Positions 1-8,603 of a DNA stretch of 64,000 nucleotides are shown piece after piece. The DNA is from Apricaphanius iberus. Its lineage: Eukaryota > Chordata > Actinopteri > Cyprinodontiformes > Aphaniidae. Location of the stretch: assembly GCA_028564705.1 (NCBI GenBank), contig JAPXFQ010002431.1, positions 868,001 to 932,000 of the forward strand. The letters run 5' to 3'. A program made the position numbers and the translations under genes. The stretch's first letter is position 1; each line of letters opens with the position of its first letter. Under the pieces are notes generated by a model. That model saw only the letters and a list, made by a program, of their open reading frames with translations, had not been told where the DNA came from and did no database searches.

Positions 1-1330
1 TTCTCTAATATTCCAAATCTCCACTGGCATTCATTTTCTAGATCACCATCATGTATGATATGTTTTGTCCAGCTCATGGGCCATTGAAATCTCCATTTAT
101 TGGTGGCAACTGATAAAATTACATTTCTGGAATACTCCTGTGGGTGTGGATGAATTATTTGACCCGGTGACAAATGCCTTAACTTCAAATGAGCTGGTGT
201 TTGGCGCCATCTCGTGTAAATTACGCGCAACTGGATACTGATGAAACTTGTCTATAAAGTGGGTCGATGCTATTTTCTCGTGATAATAATAATAACGGAG
301 TTAAGTTTTTTTTTTTTTTATTCTTCAAAGTATAACAACTAAAAGAGATTGGTTGAGGACACCTTGATAGCAATGCTGCAGATATTGAAAGGTCAAGTTG
401 TTAACATTCCTGTGAGTAAAAACATTACAGTTAAAAATGTCAACATAGTAACCTGTCATACATTAAGGACAAGAATGCAAAACCTGCAGTAGTACTCACA
501 TCTGTGAGCAGAAAGCATAAGACTGGCCTTCTTAGGCATGCAAAGAAACTGAAAGGAAGAGTGTATTTAAAGTGACACCTCCTTAAGAGGAATTTTGACG
601 TTGCAGGAATGGCCCATATTTTAAGAAACCAAAGTAAGATACAATCAAAATGGACAAAAACATTGTAAAACAGTATGACTAAAAGGAACACCAGAGGAAG
701 CCAAAGCCCCAATGTTAGGGGGACCTGAAGGCTTGGACCAGTACCAATTAAGGATTACAAGACCTTGACCTCCCGTGGTTACATCATGGAGCATTTCCAT
801 ATTAACATTTGGACTATGAAGAAAAACATGGAACATCTAAACATGTAGCCGTCCTTAACAGGGTATCCTTAACAGGGCATCCTTAACAGAACAAGACCTG
901 TATAAAGCATGTGTTAGTGGAGGGATTAACATAACTTATTATGCTGTTTTATGAATATAAATTAGGCTTTATGATAAAAATTGTGCGCTGTGGATGATAC
1001 CAAATAAATTACATTTAATAAGTATTTGCAAATGTTGAACAGGACTTTTCAAATTTAATATGTCCTTTCAAACTGAAATATATAATAAGAATAACAGAAG
1101 TTATTTAAGTTTTTATAAGTGATGCTGATAAACATGTTTTATTCTCTCTCAATTTTCCAAAATTTTAGAAACGTTTTTGTTGTTGCAATGACTATACAAT
1201 TTTGCAGAAAAATATGAATAATTATCTGACTGTCAGAACATGTTTGGAGCCAAAAGGTCAACTTAAATGGCCATAACGCAACTAGCAGAAGATATAACAA
1301 TGCAACTGATACAAAGGAATTTACTGTGGG
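1..1330. other. Intergenic stretch, no gene recognised
   Basis: AT-rich sequence with a poly-T run near 306-319. Short open frames exist on both strands but none has a recognisable domain or splice context. The stretch around 480-840 has a vaguely transposase-like reading that I could not tie to a family. Confidence 0.5.
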
Positions 1331-1339
1331 AGTGGTCAT

Positions 1340-1460
1340 AAACTTCATAAGATCATTTGACACTATAGATTACGGAATGATGTTGAATAAATTGGAGAAA
1401 TATGGTGTAGGACAAATAGCATATTCTTTGGCAATTAGTCACATGGATTAAAGATCAATC
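1340..1460 (+). mobile_element. LINE reverse transcriptase scrap
   Basis: A short + strand reading contains FDTIDYGMMLNKLEKYGVG, which resembles the FDTVDH..LL.KLE.YG motif of L2/CR1/Rex-type LINE reverse transcriptases. Stops follow at once. It lies upstream of an ORF1/endonuclease fragment, the reverse of the normal order, so the LINE debris here is rearranged or comes from two copies. Confidence 0.5.
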
Positions 1461-1479
1461 TAACGCCACTCTGAGGTCA

Positions 1480-2503
1480 CCAATATTAGTGTTGCTTCGG
1501 TGTATAAGTTTGCTAAAAAGATGTCGGACTGTGCAATCTTTTCTGGTCCCCTGCCCGATATGACCAGTGACGACATGTTTAGCTACATGCTGTCATTCCA
1601 TCAATGGTTTTCTGAGTGGTGTCCAACAAACAATGTGGGCTACATTGATAACTGGGAGACTTTTTTGGGAAAACCTGGTCTGATCTGGTGAGACGGCATC
1701 CATCCCAGTTTGGATGGAGCAGCTCTTCTTTCTAGGAATCTGGAGAAATGTATTAGTGCCTTCAAAACATTGACAAGCTAGGGCCCAGACTAGGAAGCAG
1801 AGTTGTAGTTTAATCCACCTCTCTGCAGCTTCTGTGCTGTTACCCACTCAATAACCCCTTGAGACGGTGTCTTGCCCAAGGCCAAAATCAAATAGACTAA
1901 AAATTTACCTAACAAAAGCAAACTATGGAAATCTAATCAAAATAAATACGACTCTGACTAAACAAGAAAATAGAGCAATTGGACGTGTATTATTGAACAT
2001 AAGATCCCTCTCCCAAAATAATTTATTAGTAAATGATTTATATGTGATATGTGATGATAAAGTTGATCTATTTTGCCTATAAGAAACCTGGCTGCAGCAG
2101 GAGGATTTTGTAATTATAAATTAGTCAGCTCTTTCCAAATATCAAAATTTTCACATTCCTAGAAGTACTGGGCGAGGAGGAGTTGCAACCATCTTTAATT
2201 CTGATATACAAATTCACCCTAGACCAATTAATAGCTACAGTTCTTTTGAAAATCTAAACCACAATTTTCCTCACTCAAGCTGCAAAACATTAAAACCACT
2301 TGTGTTTGTGGTTTTGTATTGTCTACCAAGCCCTTACTCTTAATACTTGGACCAGATCTCAGATTTCTTTATCTGATTTAGTATTAAACACTGATCAGGT
2401 AATTATAGTAGGGGATTTCAATATTCATGTGGACACTGAAAGTGATACCCTAACAGCGGCCTTCAATATTATCTTAGACTCAATTGAATTTACTCAGGGG
2501 GCT
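1480..2503 (+). mobile_element. L2/CR1-type LINE 5' part: esterase-like and endonuclease remnants
   Basis: Positions 1500-1780 read as an SGNH-esterase-like segment with a WCPTNNVGYIDNWETF block and a DGIHPSLDGAALLSRNL block; the D-x-x-H in DGIHP is the expected catalytic D/H pair. From about 1980 an apurinic-endonuclease domain follows, with LNIRSLSQNNLLVNDL, a degraded ETWL motif near 2083 and VIIVGDFNIHVDTESDTL near 2400-2450. Stops and frameshifts throughout show it is dead. This order, esterase then endonuclease, is known from some fish CR1/L2 LINEs. The element is cut off at about 2503, where 28S-like sequence begins. Confidence 0.72.
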
Positions 2504-2504
2504 A

Positions 2505-2795
2505 AGGGTGTCGACAAGTCAGATCTGTAACTTTGGGATAAAGATTCACTCTAAAGGCTGGCTTGGTCGGGCTGGGGTTCGAAGTGGGAATGGGCTTGTG
2601 GCGCGGCTTGGGGAGCAGTTGCCCAGTCGCCCTCCCCTCCCCGGTGTTGGATGCGTGGTGTGCTGTCCCCCTTGCAGCTGACTTAGAACTGGTGCGGACT
2701 GTTTAATTAAAACAAAGCATCGTGAGGGCCCACGGCGGATGTTAAAGCAATGAGATTTCTGCCCAGTGCTCTGACTGTCAAAGTGCAGAAATTTT
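2505..2795 (+). pseudogene. 28S rRNA gene fragment (rDNA pseudogene)
   Basis: About 290 bp reads as large-subunit rRNA, sense strand. Recognisable blocks are GTAACTTTGGGATAAAGATT at 2527, CTTGGTCGGGCTGGGGTTCG at 2563, GACTTAGAACTGGTGCGGAC at 2680, TTAATTAAAACAAAGCATCG at 2703 and GATTTCTGCCCAGTGCTCTG at 2753. Compared with the 28S sequence as I remember it, about 13 nt are missing after GGTGCGGAC, and many changes look like decay of CpG sites. The segment stops roughly 45 nt upstream of the site where R2 retrotransposons insert in 28S. It is followed without a gap by R2-type reverse transcriptase sequence. A functional rRNA gene is excluded by length and damage. Confidence 0.85.
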
Positions 2796-2796
2796 T

Positions 2797-3200
2797 GGGG
2801 ACCCAATGTCACCCCTGCTCTTCAACCTTGCCTTGGACCCCCTTATCCAGGCACTGGAGGGAGGTGGTGGTGGATTTGGGTGGGGTGTAAGACGATCACC
2901 ACCATGGCGTTCGCCGATGATTTGGTCTTGGTGAGTGGCTCAGATATGGGGATGAGGAGGAATATGAGGATTGTGGAGACATTCTGTCAACTGACGGGGC
3001 TGGGCGTCCAGCCAAAGAAATGTCTCGGGTTTTTCATTAACAACGGCGTGGTAAACCCTGGATGCCTGGACACTTGGTGGAACGACTATACACTAGGTGG
3101 GTCCGGGGGAAGCAGTTCGTTATTTGGGTGTTGATGTGGACCTGGGGCAAGGCATTGTGACTCCCAATCTGATCCTCAGGGTTATAATAGTTTTAAAATT
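2797..3200 (+). mobile_element. R2-type non-LTR retrotransposon reverse transcriptase fragment
   Basis: The reading starts GDPMSPLLFNLALDPLIQAL (RT motif 4/B region), shifts frame near 2885, and continues with TTMAFADDLVLVSGSDMG, which carries the catalytic FADD box. Then come FCQLTGLGVQPKKCLGFF and, after another frameshift near 3085, GPGEAVRYLGVDVDLGQG. The AFADDLVL box followed by FC.LTGL..Q..KC.GF is typical of R2-superfamily elements, which insert in rRNA or other multicopy RNA genes. The missing 5' and 3' parts and the frameshifts show it is inactive. Confidence 0.78.
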
Positions 3201-3247
3201 TCTGGCGGCCATCCCACAATAAGGATGTCATTGAATATGTCTCTGTC

Positions 3248-3545
3248 TGTCACATATGCAACAGGAATAAACCATCTCATCAACCCCCTGCTGGTCAACT
3301 ACCACCCCTTTCCGTTCCTACTCAACCCTGGTCAAACCTCTCCCTCAACTTCATCATTGGCCTACCATCATCCAAAGGTAAAACAGTAATTCTTTGCATC
3401 ACTGATCGAGTTTCCAAGGCTTGTCATTTAATTGGTCTTCCCAAGCTCCCCTCTGCTGCAGGTACCGTCCCGTTACTCATCTTCCACGTCTTCCGTCTCA
3501 ATGGCATCCCTACCAAAATTGTCTCCGATCATTTCGGTGTGTCAT
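3248..3545 (+). mobile_element. Ty3/Gypsy LTR retrotransposon integrase fragment
   Basis: One open frame of about 99 codons starts at a CHIC motif (end of the HHCC zinc finger) and continues NFIIGLPSSKGKTVILCITD, then HVFRLNGIPTKIVSDHFGV. The first catalytic Asp (ITDR) and the second (VSD) of the integrase DDE triad are present; the Glu region is lost because sequence similarity ends at about 3545, where the C-rich island starts. No LTRs were identified. Confidence 0.8.
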
Positions 3546-6340
3546 TTTGTGTCTTTTTTTCCACCAGAGATGTCAAACATTATGGATTCTGGACATGCCA
3601 TCAGCCAAGAGCGATTCCACAGGCGGATCAGCGCAGGGTCGATCACCCGCCAAGAGAGGAACAGATGGAAGCCCCAGGGGACCACCCACCAGCCGCAATG
3701 CTGGGGCCCAAGATATCGCAGTGACGAGCCCACGGGCTCCGCCGGTAACCGGCTACGCTAGGGCGAGCCCGGATCAGGAACCGGAGGCCACGGGGACCAG
3801 GGGCACCCCGCCCCCCCAGCGGGGCCCCAACCAGGGACCAGCCGACAAGGGCCCCCCGCCGCCGCCGCAGACAAGGGGGATCCGCAGCCAACCGACGGAC
3901 AACACACGCCGCTGCCACCCCGGACCAATACCCACCGCCAACAACCCGGCCCGCCCCCACACACCCCACACGCCAGGAAGCCACAGCAAGAGCCACAGCG
4001 GATGTACGCCCTCCCCAGGCCGCGCCCAGCCGGCACCTGGACATCCAGATCTTCCAGCTCCGGGGTCCAGATCCCGCCCCACGTGGGGCGCCAAGATCAG
4101 GGGCCCAGCCAATGCCGGAAAGACCCACCAGGTGAACAGACCAGCCAGCTGAAGTCCTGGAACCGGCAGGAGGACTGGGCGCCAGGCACGGTCCCCACCG
4201 ATCCACCGGACGGCACCAACCTGTTCTACAACCCCGGCACCCCCATGAGAGGTGCCCCAGTCAATCCAAGGAGGACGTCGGCCCGGAACAGTGGCCGCCC
4301 GACACACCGGACCACCCAGGACCCGCCCGACATGCACCAGGACCGAGCCGGGCCGCAACCGGGACCCCCGGCCCCAGGCATCGAGAGCCATCATCAACCA
4401 GCGGGCAGGAGCAACCATCACCGACGGGGAGTGACGGGGAGGGAAGAAGATGCATCAGGCCAGAGAGCAGCCAAGCACCCAACCTGACAGGTAGACATAG
4501 ACAGACAGAGACACTCATACGTACCCTCCCTCTCATGCGCACACAAACTTGCAAATACAGGACATACGAAAAAGGACGCTATACACTCATTCATACCCCC
4601 CATACGTACACTATACTCCATACTCCCAGGCCCAGGGACAGACGCCCCAATAGAGAACCCTGCCCCTGCACCCAGGAGACAGACCCCTTTGCCCACCAGG
4701 ACGGGGACAAGCAGACCGCCAAGGCCCCCACACGGGCAAGAGCAGCCCACCAGCCCAGGACCCCGACCAGACGGCCTGATGTTCTATCCGGGCTCCGACC
4801 CCTGATGGTCCAACGAACAGGGGTGTGGAAAGACCCCCCCAGCCTCTCTCCCCCCGCTCAATGTGGTGTTGTTGCGTGTTGTTCTAATGTGCACTTAAAA
4901 CAGAGGGGTGGGACATGGGAATACTGCCGGGTACCCCCATCTCCCCCCCGGGCACTCAGTGTCTAGATGCGTTTAAACAGTGGGTGCCGGCACCACAGGC
5001 GAGGCCCCACAACGGGCCCCTATAGGGGGCCCCCCATGAGGGGTCCCGCCCCCAGCGCCAATGCGCCACACCGCCAGGTCCCTACATGTGCGTTCCATGT
5101 AAATGTTGCAAGTGTAAGTGTCTAAGCTGCTCAATAAAATCGGGACCCAGGCAGCCACCGGGTAGCGAAAACGGAAGCTTCATCCCGCACCCCAGTGACG
5201 TGCCCATGTCCCAAGGCCTTGTGAATGGTAGAATGAAGGAGCAGGTGGACAGAGGCATGGGGATGGGGAGAAACTAACTGGGGTGACCATTGCCAACCCC
5301 AGGGAGCCAGCTCCCCTGCTGACTCCAATAGGCACTCCTGTTCGGCCCGATCCACCAGGGGTGGGAGGCCCCAGCACGTCAAGTCGGGGCCCACGGCAGC
5401 GGCACCCCCGAGCCCCATGGGGGCCCCGGCAATCCACCAGCCCCCATGCCAGGGGCATACCTAATCCTTCCCAACATTCACACTGCTAACAAAACACATG
5501 TCACTAGACATCCAGGTTGAGTTTAGCCCCCCCTCCCCTTCAACGCCCTCCCCCCTCCCGTCCCAAGCGCACCCCGTTAAAAAGAGCGCCTGTGCTAGAT
5601 GGTAAAAAGCATCCCCGCCAATAAGAGACGCCCCAGGCACCGCCAGCGTCCGAGGGCCCCCGCGCCGAGGCCGGAACCCGGCGCACCACCGACTCGGGTA
5701 CCCCGGACATGTCGCGCCAGGCCCGTGAGCAGACCGAAGTCCCGGGCGGCCAACCCCCAGGCCGACATCCTCCAGCCTTGCTACTACCGCCCGATGGCCG
5801 GGAGGCAACAGAACCCAGCACCTCCACCCACCAGCCCACACCCCACCAACCGGTCAGTCACCGTGGAGGCCGACCAACACCGGCCAGAGGCCCCCACCTC
5901 AGCACCCCCGCGGGCTAAGACCAAGACCCAGGAGCAATGTCCAACGTCAATATGGCCGATCGGGCCCGGAGACGCCGGCCACCCGCCGCGGCCTCTCGCC
6001 GATGCCCGGACGCGGCAAGGGGCCACCGGGGAGCAAGCGACAAGAACCCGCCCGGGGACATGGAAAAGGCAGCAGCGCCCGCCAACCACCGGCCGACCAC
6101 AGCCCCCCCCAGCCGGCACCGACGGCAGCGGCCCCCCCCCGCCAAGCCCCAGCCAGGGCCCCAGCCGGGGGGCACGCCGCCCCAGAACCCTGAGCCCCAG
6201 GACCAGCCCAGACCCCCCCAGAGCAGCACAGCACCAGGCCAGTAACCCGTGTCCGACAGCACGAACCCTCTAAGGCGCCGCATGCAGCCACTAGGAGTCA
6301 CCACACAAAGCCCCCAAAGTCCCACCCCAGTCTTCTGTTA
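3546..6340. repeat. C-rich/G-rich island of unknown origin (about 2.8 kb)
   Basis: The + strand is strongly C-rich and purine-asymmetric, unlike the AT-rich surroundings. Several overlapping frames on both strands stay open for 60-240 codons, but the products are low-complexity Pro/Arg/Gly-rich and share no recognisable domain, as expected when GC bias removes stop codons. A near-palindrome built on GGGCCCCTATAGGGGGCCC lies at 5017-5035. An AATAAA is at 5134. A short CA/TA-rich patch lies at 4500-4620. It could be the untranslated part of a retroelement (it abuts Gypsy integrase sequence), a decayed satellite or captured DNA. I see no credible gene in it. Confidence 0.6.
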
Positions 6341-6625
6341 GAGACAGTCGGCAACACTGCCGTTGGCCAAAGTTCTTACTAGGACTTCACAATCAGAATG
6401 ATTGATGATGTCACTATCGCAATATCTATCTGATGAGGACGGCGATGTTAGCTACATGCTATTATCACCAGGCCTTCAGGCTCTCTTCTCTTCTTGTTGA
6501 GATGTAAACAGCTTATTTTATCTCTCTGCTTGTATAAATGTTTTTATCATTTTTTATCATTTTACTTTATCTCTATACAAAACTTGACAAAAAGACACAA
6601 AGAACACAGGAGGCACTGTAGAATC

Positions 6626-6658
6626 ATATATATATAACTATATATATATAGTTATATA

Positions 6659-6697
<39 letters not shown>

Positions 6698-6760
6698 CTA
6701 TATATATACATATATAATATATATAATATAAAATCACATAATATATATTAATATATATAT
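6626..6760. repeat. (TA)n microsatellite
   Basis: Nearly uninterrupted TA dinucleotides with occasional ACTA, ATGT and AATA interruptions. Confidence 0.9.
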
Positions 6761-6761
6761 T

Positions 6762-6829
6762 ATCCATCCATCCATTTTCTGACCGCTTAGTCCTCCAGGG
6801 TCGCGAGGGGCTGTGCCCATCTCAGCTGT

Positions 6830-6830
<1 letters not shown>
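6762..6830 (+). repeat. Fish dispersed repeat (TCCATCCATCCATTTTCT type)
   Basis: Begins with CCATCCATCCATTTTCTGAC, continues with CCGCTTAGTCC and GGGTCGCGAGGGGCTG. This is a very common teleost repeat. It sits between two TA arrays. A second copy in the opposite orientation is at 63856-63945. Confidence 0.75.

Positions 6831-6831
<1 letters not shown>

Positions 6832-6893
<62 letters not shown>
6832..6893. repeat. (TA)n microsatellite
   Basis: About 60 bp of TA dinucleotides with one AATA interruption, directly left of the perfect hairpin at 6893-6920. Confidence 0.9.
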
Positions 6894-6920
6894 CGCCTCA
6901 GAGGGTGACCTCTGAGGCGT
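6893..6920. repeat. Perfect 12-bp inverted repeat (hairpin)
   Basis: Left arm ACGCCTCAGAGG (6893-6904), loop GTGA, right arm CCTCTGAGGCGT (6909-6920), followed by eight A residues. Both arms match perfectly. It looks like a terminator but lies at the edge of LINE sequence, so a foldback created by microsatellite or LINE rearrangement is more likely. Confidence 0.8.
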
Positions 6921-6929
6921 AAAAAAAAG

Positions 6930-7450
6930 GTAAACTTTTCCATCAAATGGATCTCCTCCACAATGTCCAGCCAGTGAGCTATCCTAGGTGGGTCACCTTT
7001 GAGCCAGAACCTGTGACAACCTTCTTATATGCCAATAAAAGACTTTTAAAAAGGTAACAGTCTCTCTCCTTAGTCCCGCAGTTCATTCGGTAAGAGTCCC
7101 AACAAGACCATCTTAGTGTCCATGGTGATGTCTCTGCCCAGCATCTTTCCACAGATCTGTAAGATACTGTCCCTAGTCTGCTTTAGCTTTGGGCAGGACC
7201 AAAACAGATTATCTGCATTTCGATAGCCGCACTTTCTACAACATAGCTGCAGGGTTCCTTGTTGTTTGTTGATAACCTGGGGTGTGATAAAAAAAATGGC
7301 TCTTCCATCCAAAAACCCTCCATCTTTTAGAATTGGTGGATTTCCATTGAGTCAAACACATTGAAAACCATCCCCCCTTTGTGATCTCCACACCCAATTC
7401 CTTTTCCCATTTTATTTTGATATACAGAGTAGTGTTTCTCCTTTGATCCT
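6930..7450 (-). mobile_element. L1/Tx1-type LINE ORF2 C-terminal fragment
   Basis: The minus strand reads WEKELGVEITKGG, FFITPQVINKQQGTLQLCCR, then KCGYRNADNLFWSCPKLKQT and MVLLGLLP. This matches the C-terminal cysteine motif (C..CG...H/N..W.CP) and flanks of L1/Tx1 ORF2 proteins. Stops and a frameshift occur near 7320. It continues to about 6930 with GDPPRIAHWLDIVEEIHLME in another frame. Confidence 0.7.
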
Positions 7451-7459
7451 GCAGTCATC

Positions 7460-8181
7460 TATACAGTTTGTAAACTGTTTTACTCGGAAGGCACTTATAG
7501 GCCTCCCTGAAAACCTTTATAATGGCATTATCTCCAGAGATATTTTCCTTTTTCCCTGTTATAAAAATATCTCACTTGAATGTATTTAAATAAATCTCTG
7601 TGCTCAGTTTTATAGCCCCCTCTCATCTCGTTTTTTCGATTGTTTTAAAGGTGTTTCCTTCTACACACCAACACAATGCCATTCTACCGCTGTCCCTCCA
7701 ACTTGAAAAGGCTGAATCAATATTGGCTACATGTTAACATGGCCATTGTAGCGTTAACTGAGAGAGTTACTACTGTATACATGGAATTTGTAATCAATTA
7801 TTGGCATATCCCAATGTAAACTGTCACCTTCTTGTAAATCTCACTATCTTGCTACTTTCTACCATCAACAAAACACTTTGGGCTTGACTTATCAATGGTT
7901 CGCTCCTGTTAAACCCGGAGCAAGGCGCACGCAATCCATTTAAGACCGTTTCCCTAATCTTGCATCAGATTGTGCAATCTGCGCGTTTCTGTAAAAAGAA
8001 GCAAAATGTTGGGAAGAAAACAGGCAAATAAGTAGGCGTAAGATGTTTATATTCTACCTGAAATGCACCACACTTTATCATGGCCTCTGTTAAATGAATG
8101 TGAATATTACCTGTGTCGCCTGTAGGAAGGACCGCCACACTAAATGAACTTTTATGACATAGTTATTTTCATCTCGCTGAT

Positions 8182-8183
<2 letters not shown>
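7460..8183. other. Gusb upstream flank, no gene
   Basis: No coding exon recognised. Around 7878-7960 a GGGCTTGACTTATCAATGG block followed by GCGCACGCAATCC resembles the ends of fish Harbinger-type elements; I could not find its partner end. Confidence 0.45.

Positions 8184-8235
<52 letters not shown>
8184..8235. repeat. (AT)n microsatellite
   Basis: About 50 bp of uninterrupted AT dinucleotides, about 180 bp upstream of the gusb start codon. Confidence 0.92.
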
Positions 8236-8236
<1 letters not shown>

Positions 8237-8302
8237 CGTAAAAAAAACGCATTAGAAATTTATGATAGAATATGAGGGTAACTCAAGTTGCAGAGCTTAT
8301 AG

Positions 8303-8312
8303 GTCACGTGAT
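8303..8312. promoter_or_regulatory. CLEAR-like E-box 1 in gusb promoter
   Basis: GTCACGTGAT matches nine of ten bases of the CLEAR palindrome GTCACGTGAC bound by TFEB/TFE3/MITF at lysosomal genes. It lies 100 bp upstream of the gusb ATG, where CLEAR sites usually occur. Function is inferred. Confidence 0.65.
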
Positions 8313-8322
8313 TCTAAACCAG

Positions 8323-8332
8323 GTCATGTGAC
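8323..8332. promoter_or_regulatory. CLEAR-like E-box 2 in gusb promoter
   Basis: GTCATGTGAC differs from the CLEAR palindrome at one base. It is spaced 20 bp start-to-start from the first copy, about two helical turns, and sits 80 bp before the ATG. Confidence 0.55.
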
Positions 8333-8411
8333 AATAGGAACTAGGAAACGCGGGGCAGTCGGTCGGTCGGGCTGCAGACTGTAGAAGTTGGAAAGTCTTG
8401 TTAATTTCAGG

Positions 8412-8603
8412 ATGCTCCGTGTTTTATGGCTGTTCGCCGCCTTTGACGCGGTTTTACTGCTGGAAACAGGCATGCTGTTTCCGCGGGAGTCCTCCTCCAG
8501 AGAGCTGAAAGAGCTGAACGGGCTGTGGGCATTCAGGGCTGACATATCCCCTAACAGGAACCAGGGCTTCGAGAGAGCTTGGTACAAAAGTCGCCTGGCA
8601 GAG
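8412..8603 (+). CDS. gusb: gusb exon 1
   Basis: Residues 1-64: hydrophobic signal peptide, then [20 protein letters not shown] and the start of the sugar-binding domain. The donor is GAG|GTGAGT, phase 0. Confidence 0.95.

Noticed and set aside
440..840. Possible transposase remnant
   Set aside because: A KHKTGLLRHAKKLKG reading looked Tc1-like, but the following sequence does not match any Tc1 motif, so it was not called.
2505..2795. Functional rRNA gene
   Set aside because: Only about 290 bp, with deletions and many substitutions, so it is a fragment.
3421..6325. Long Pro/Arg/Gly-rich open frames on both strands
   Set aside because: Overlapping frames on both strands are open because stop codons are rare in C-rich DNA. 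No domain, splice context or consistent frame supports a protein.
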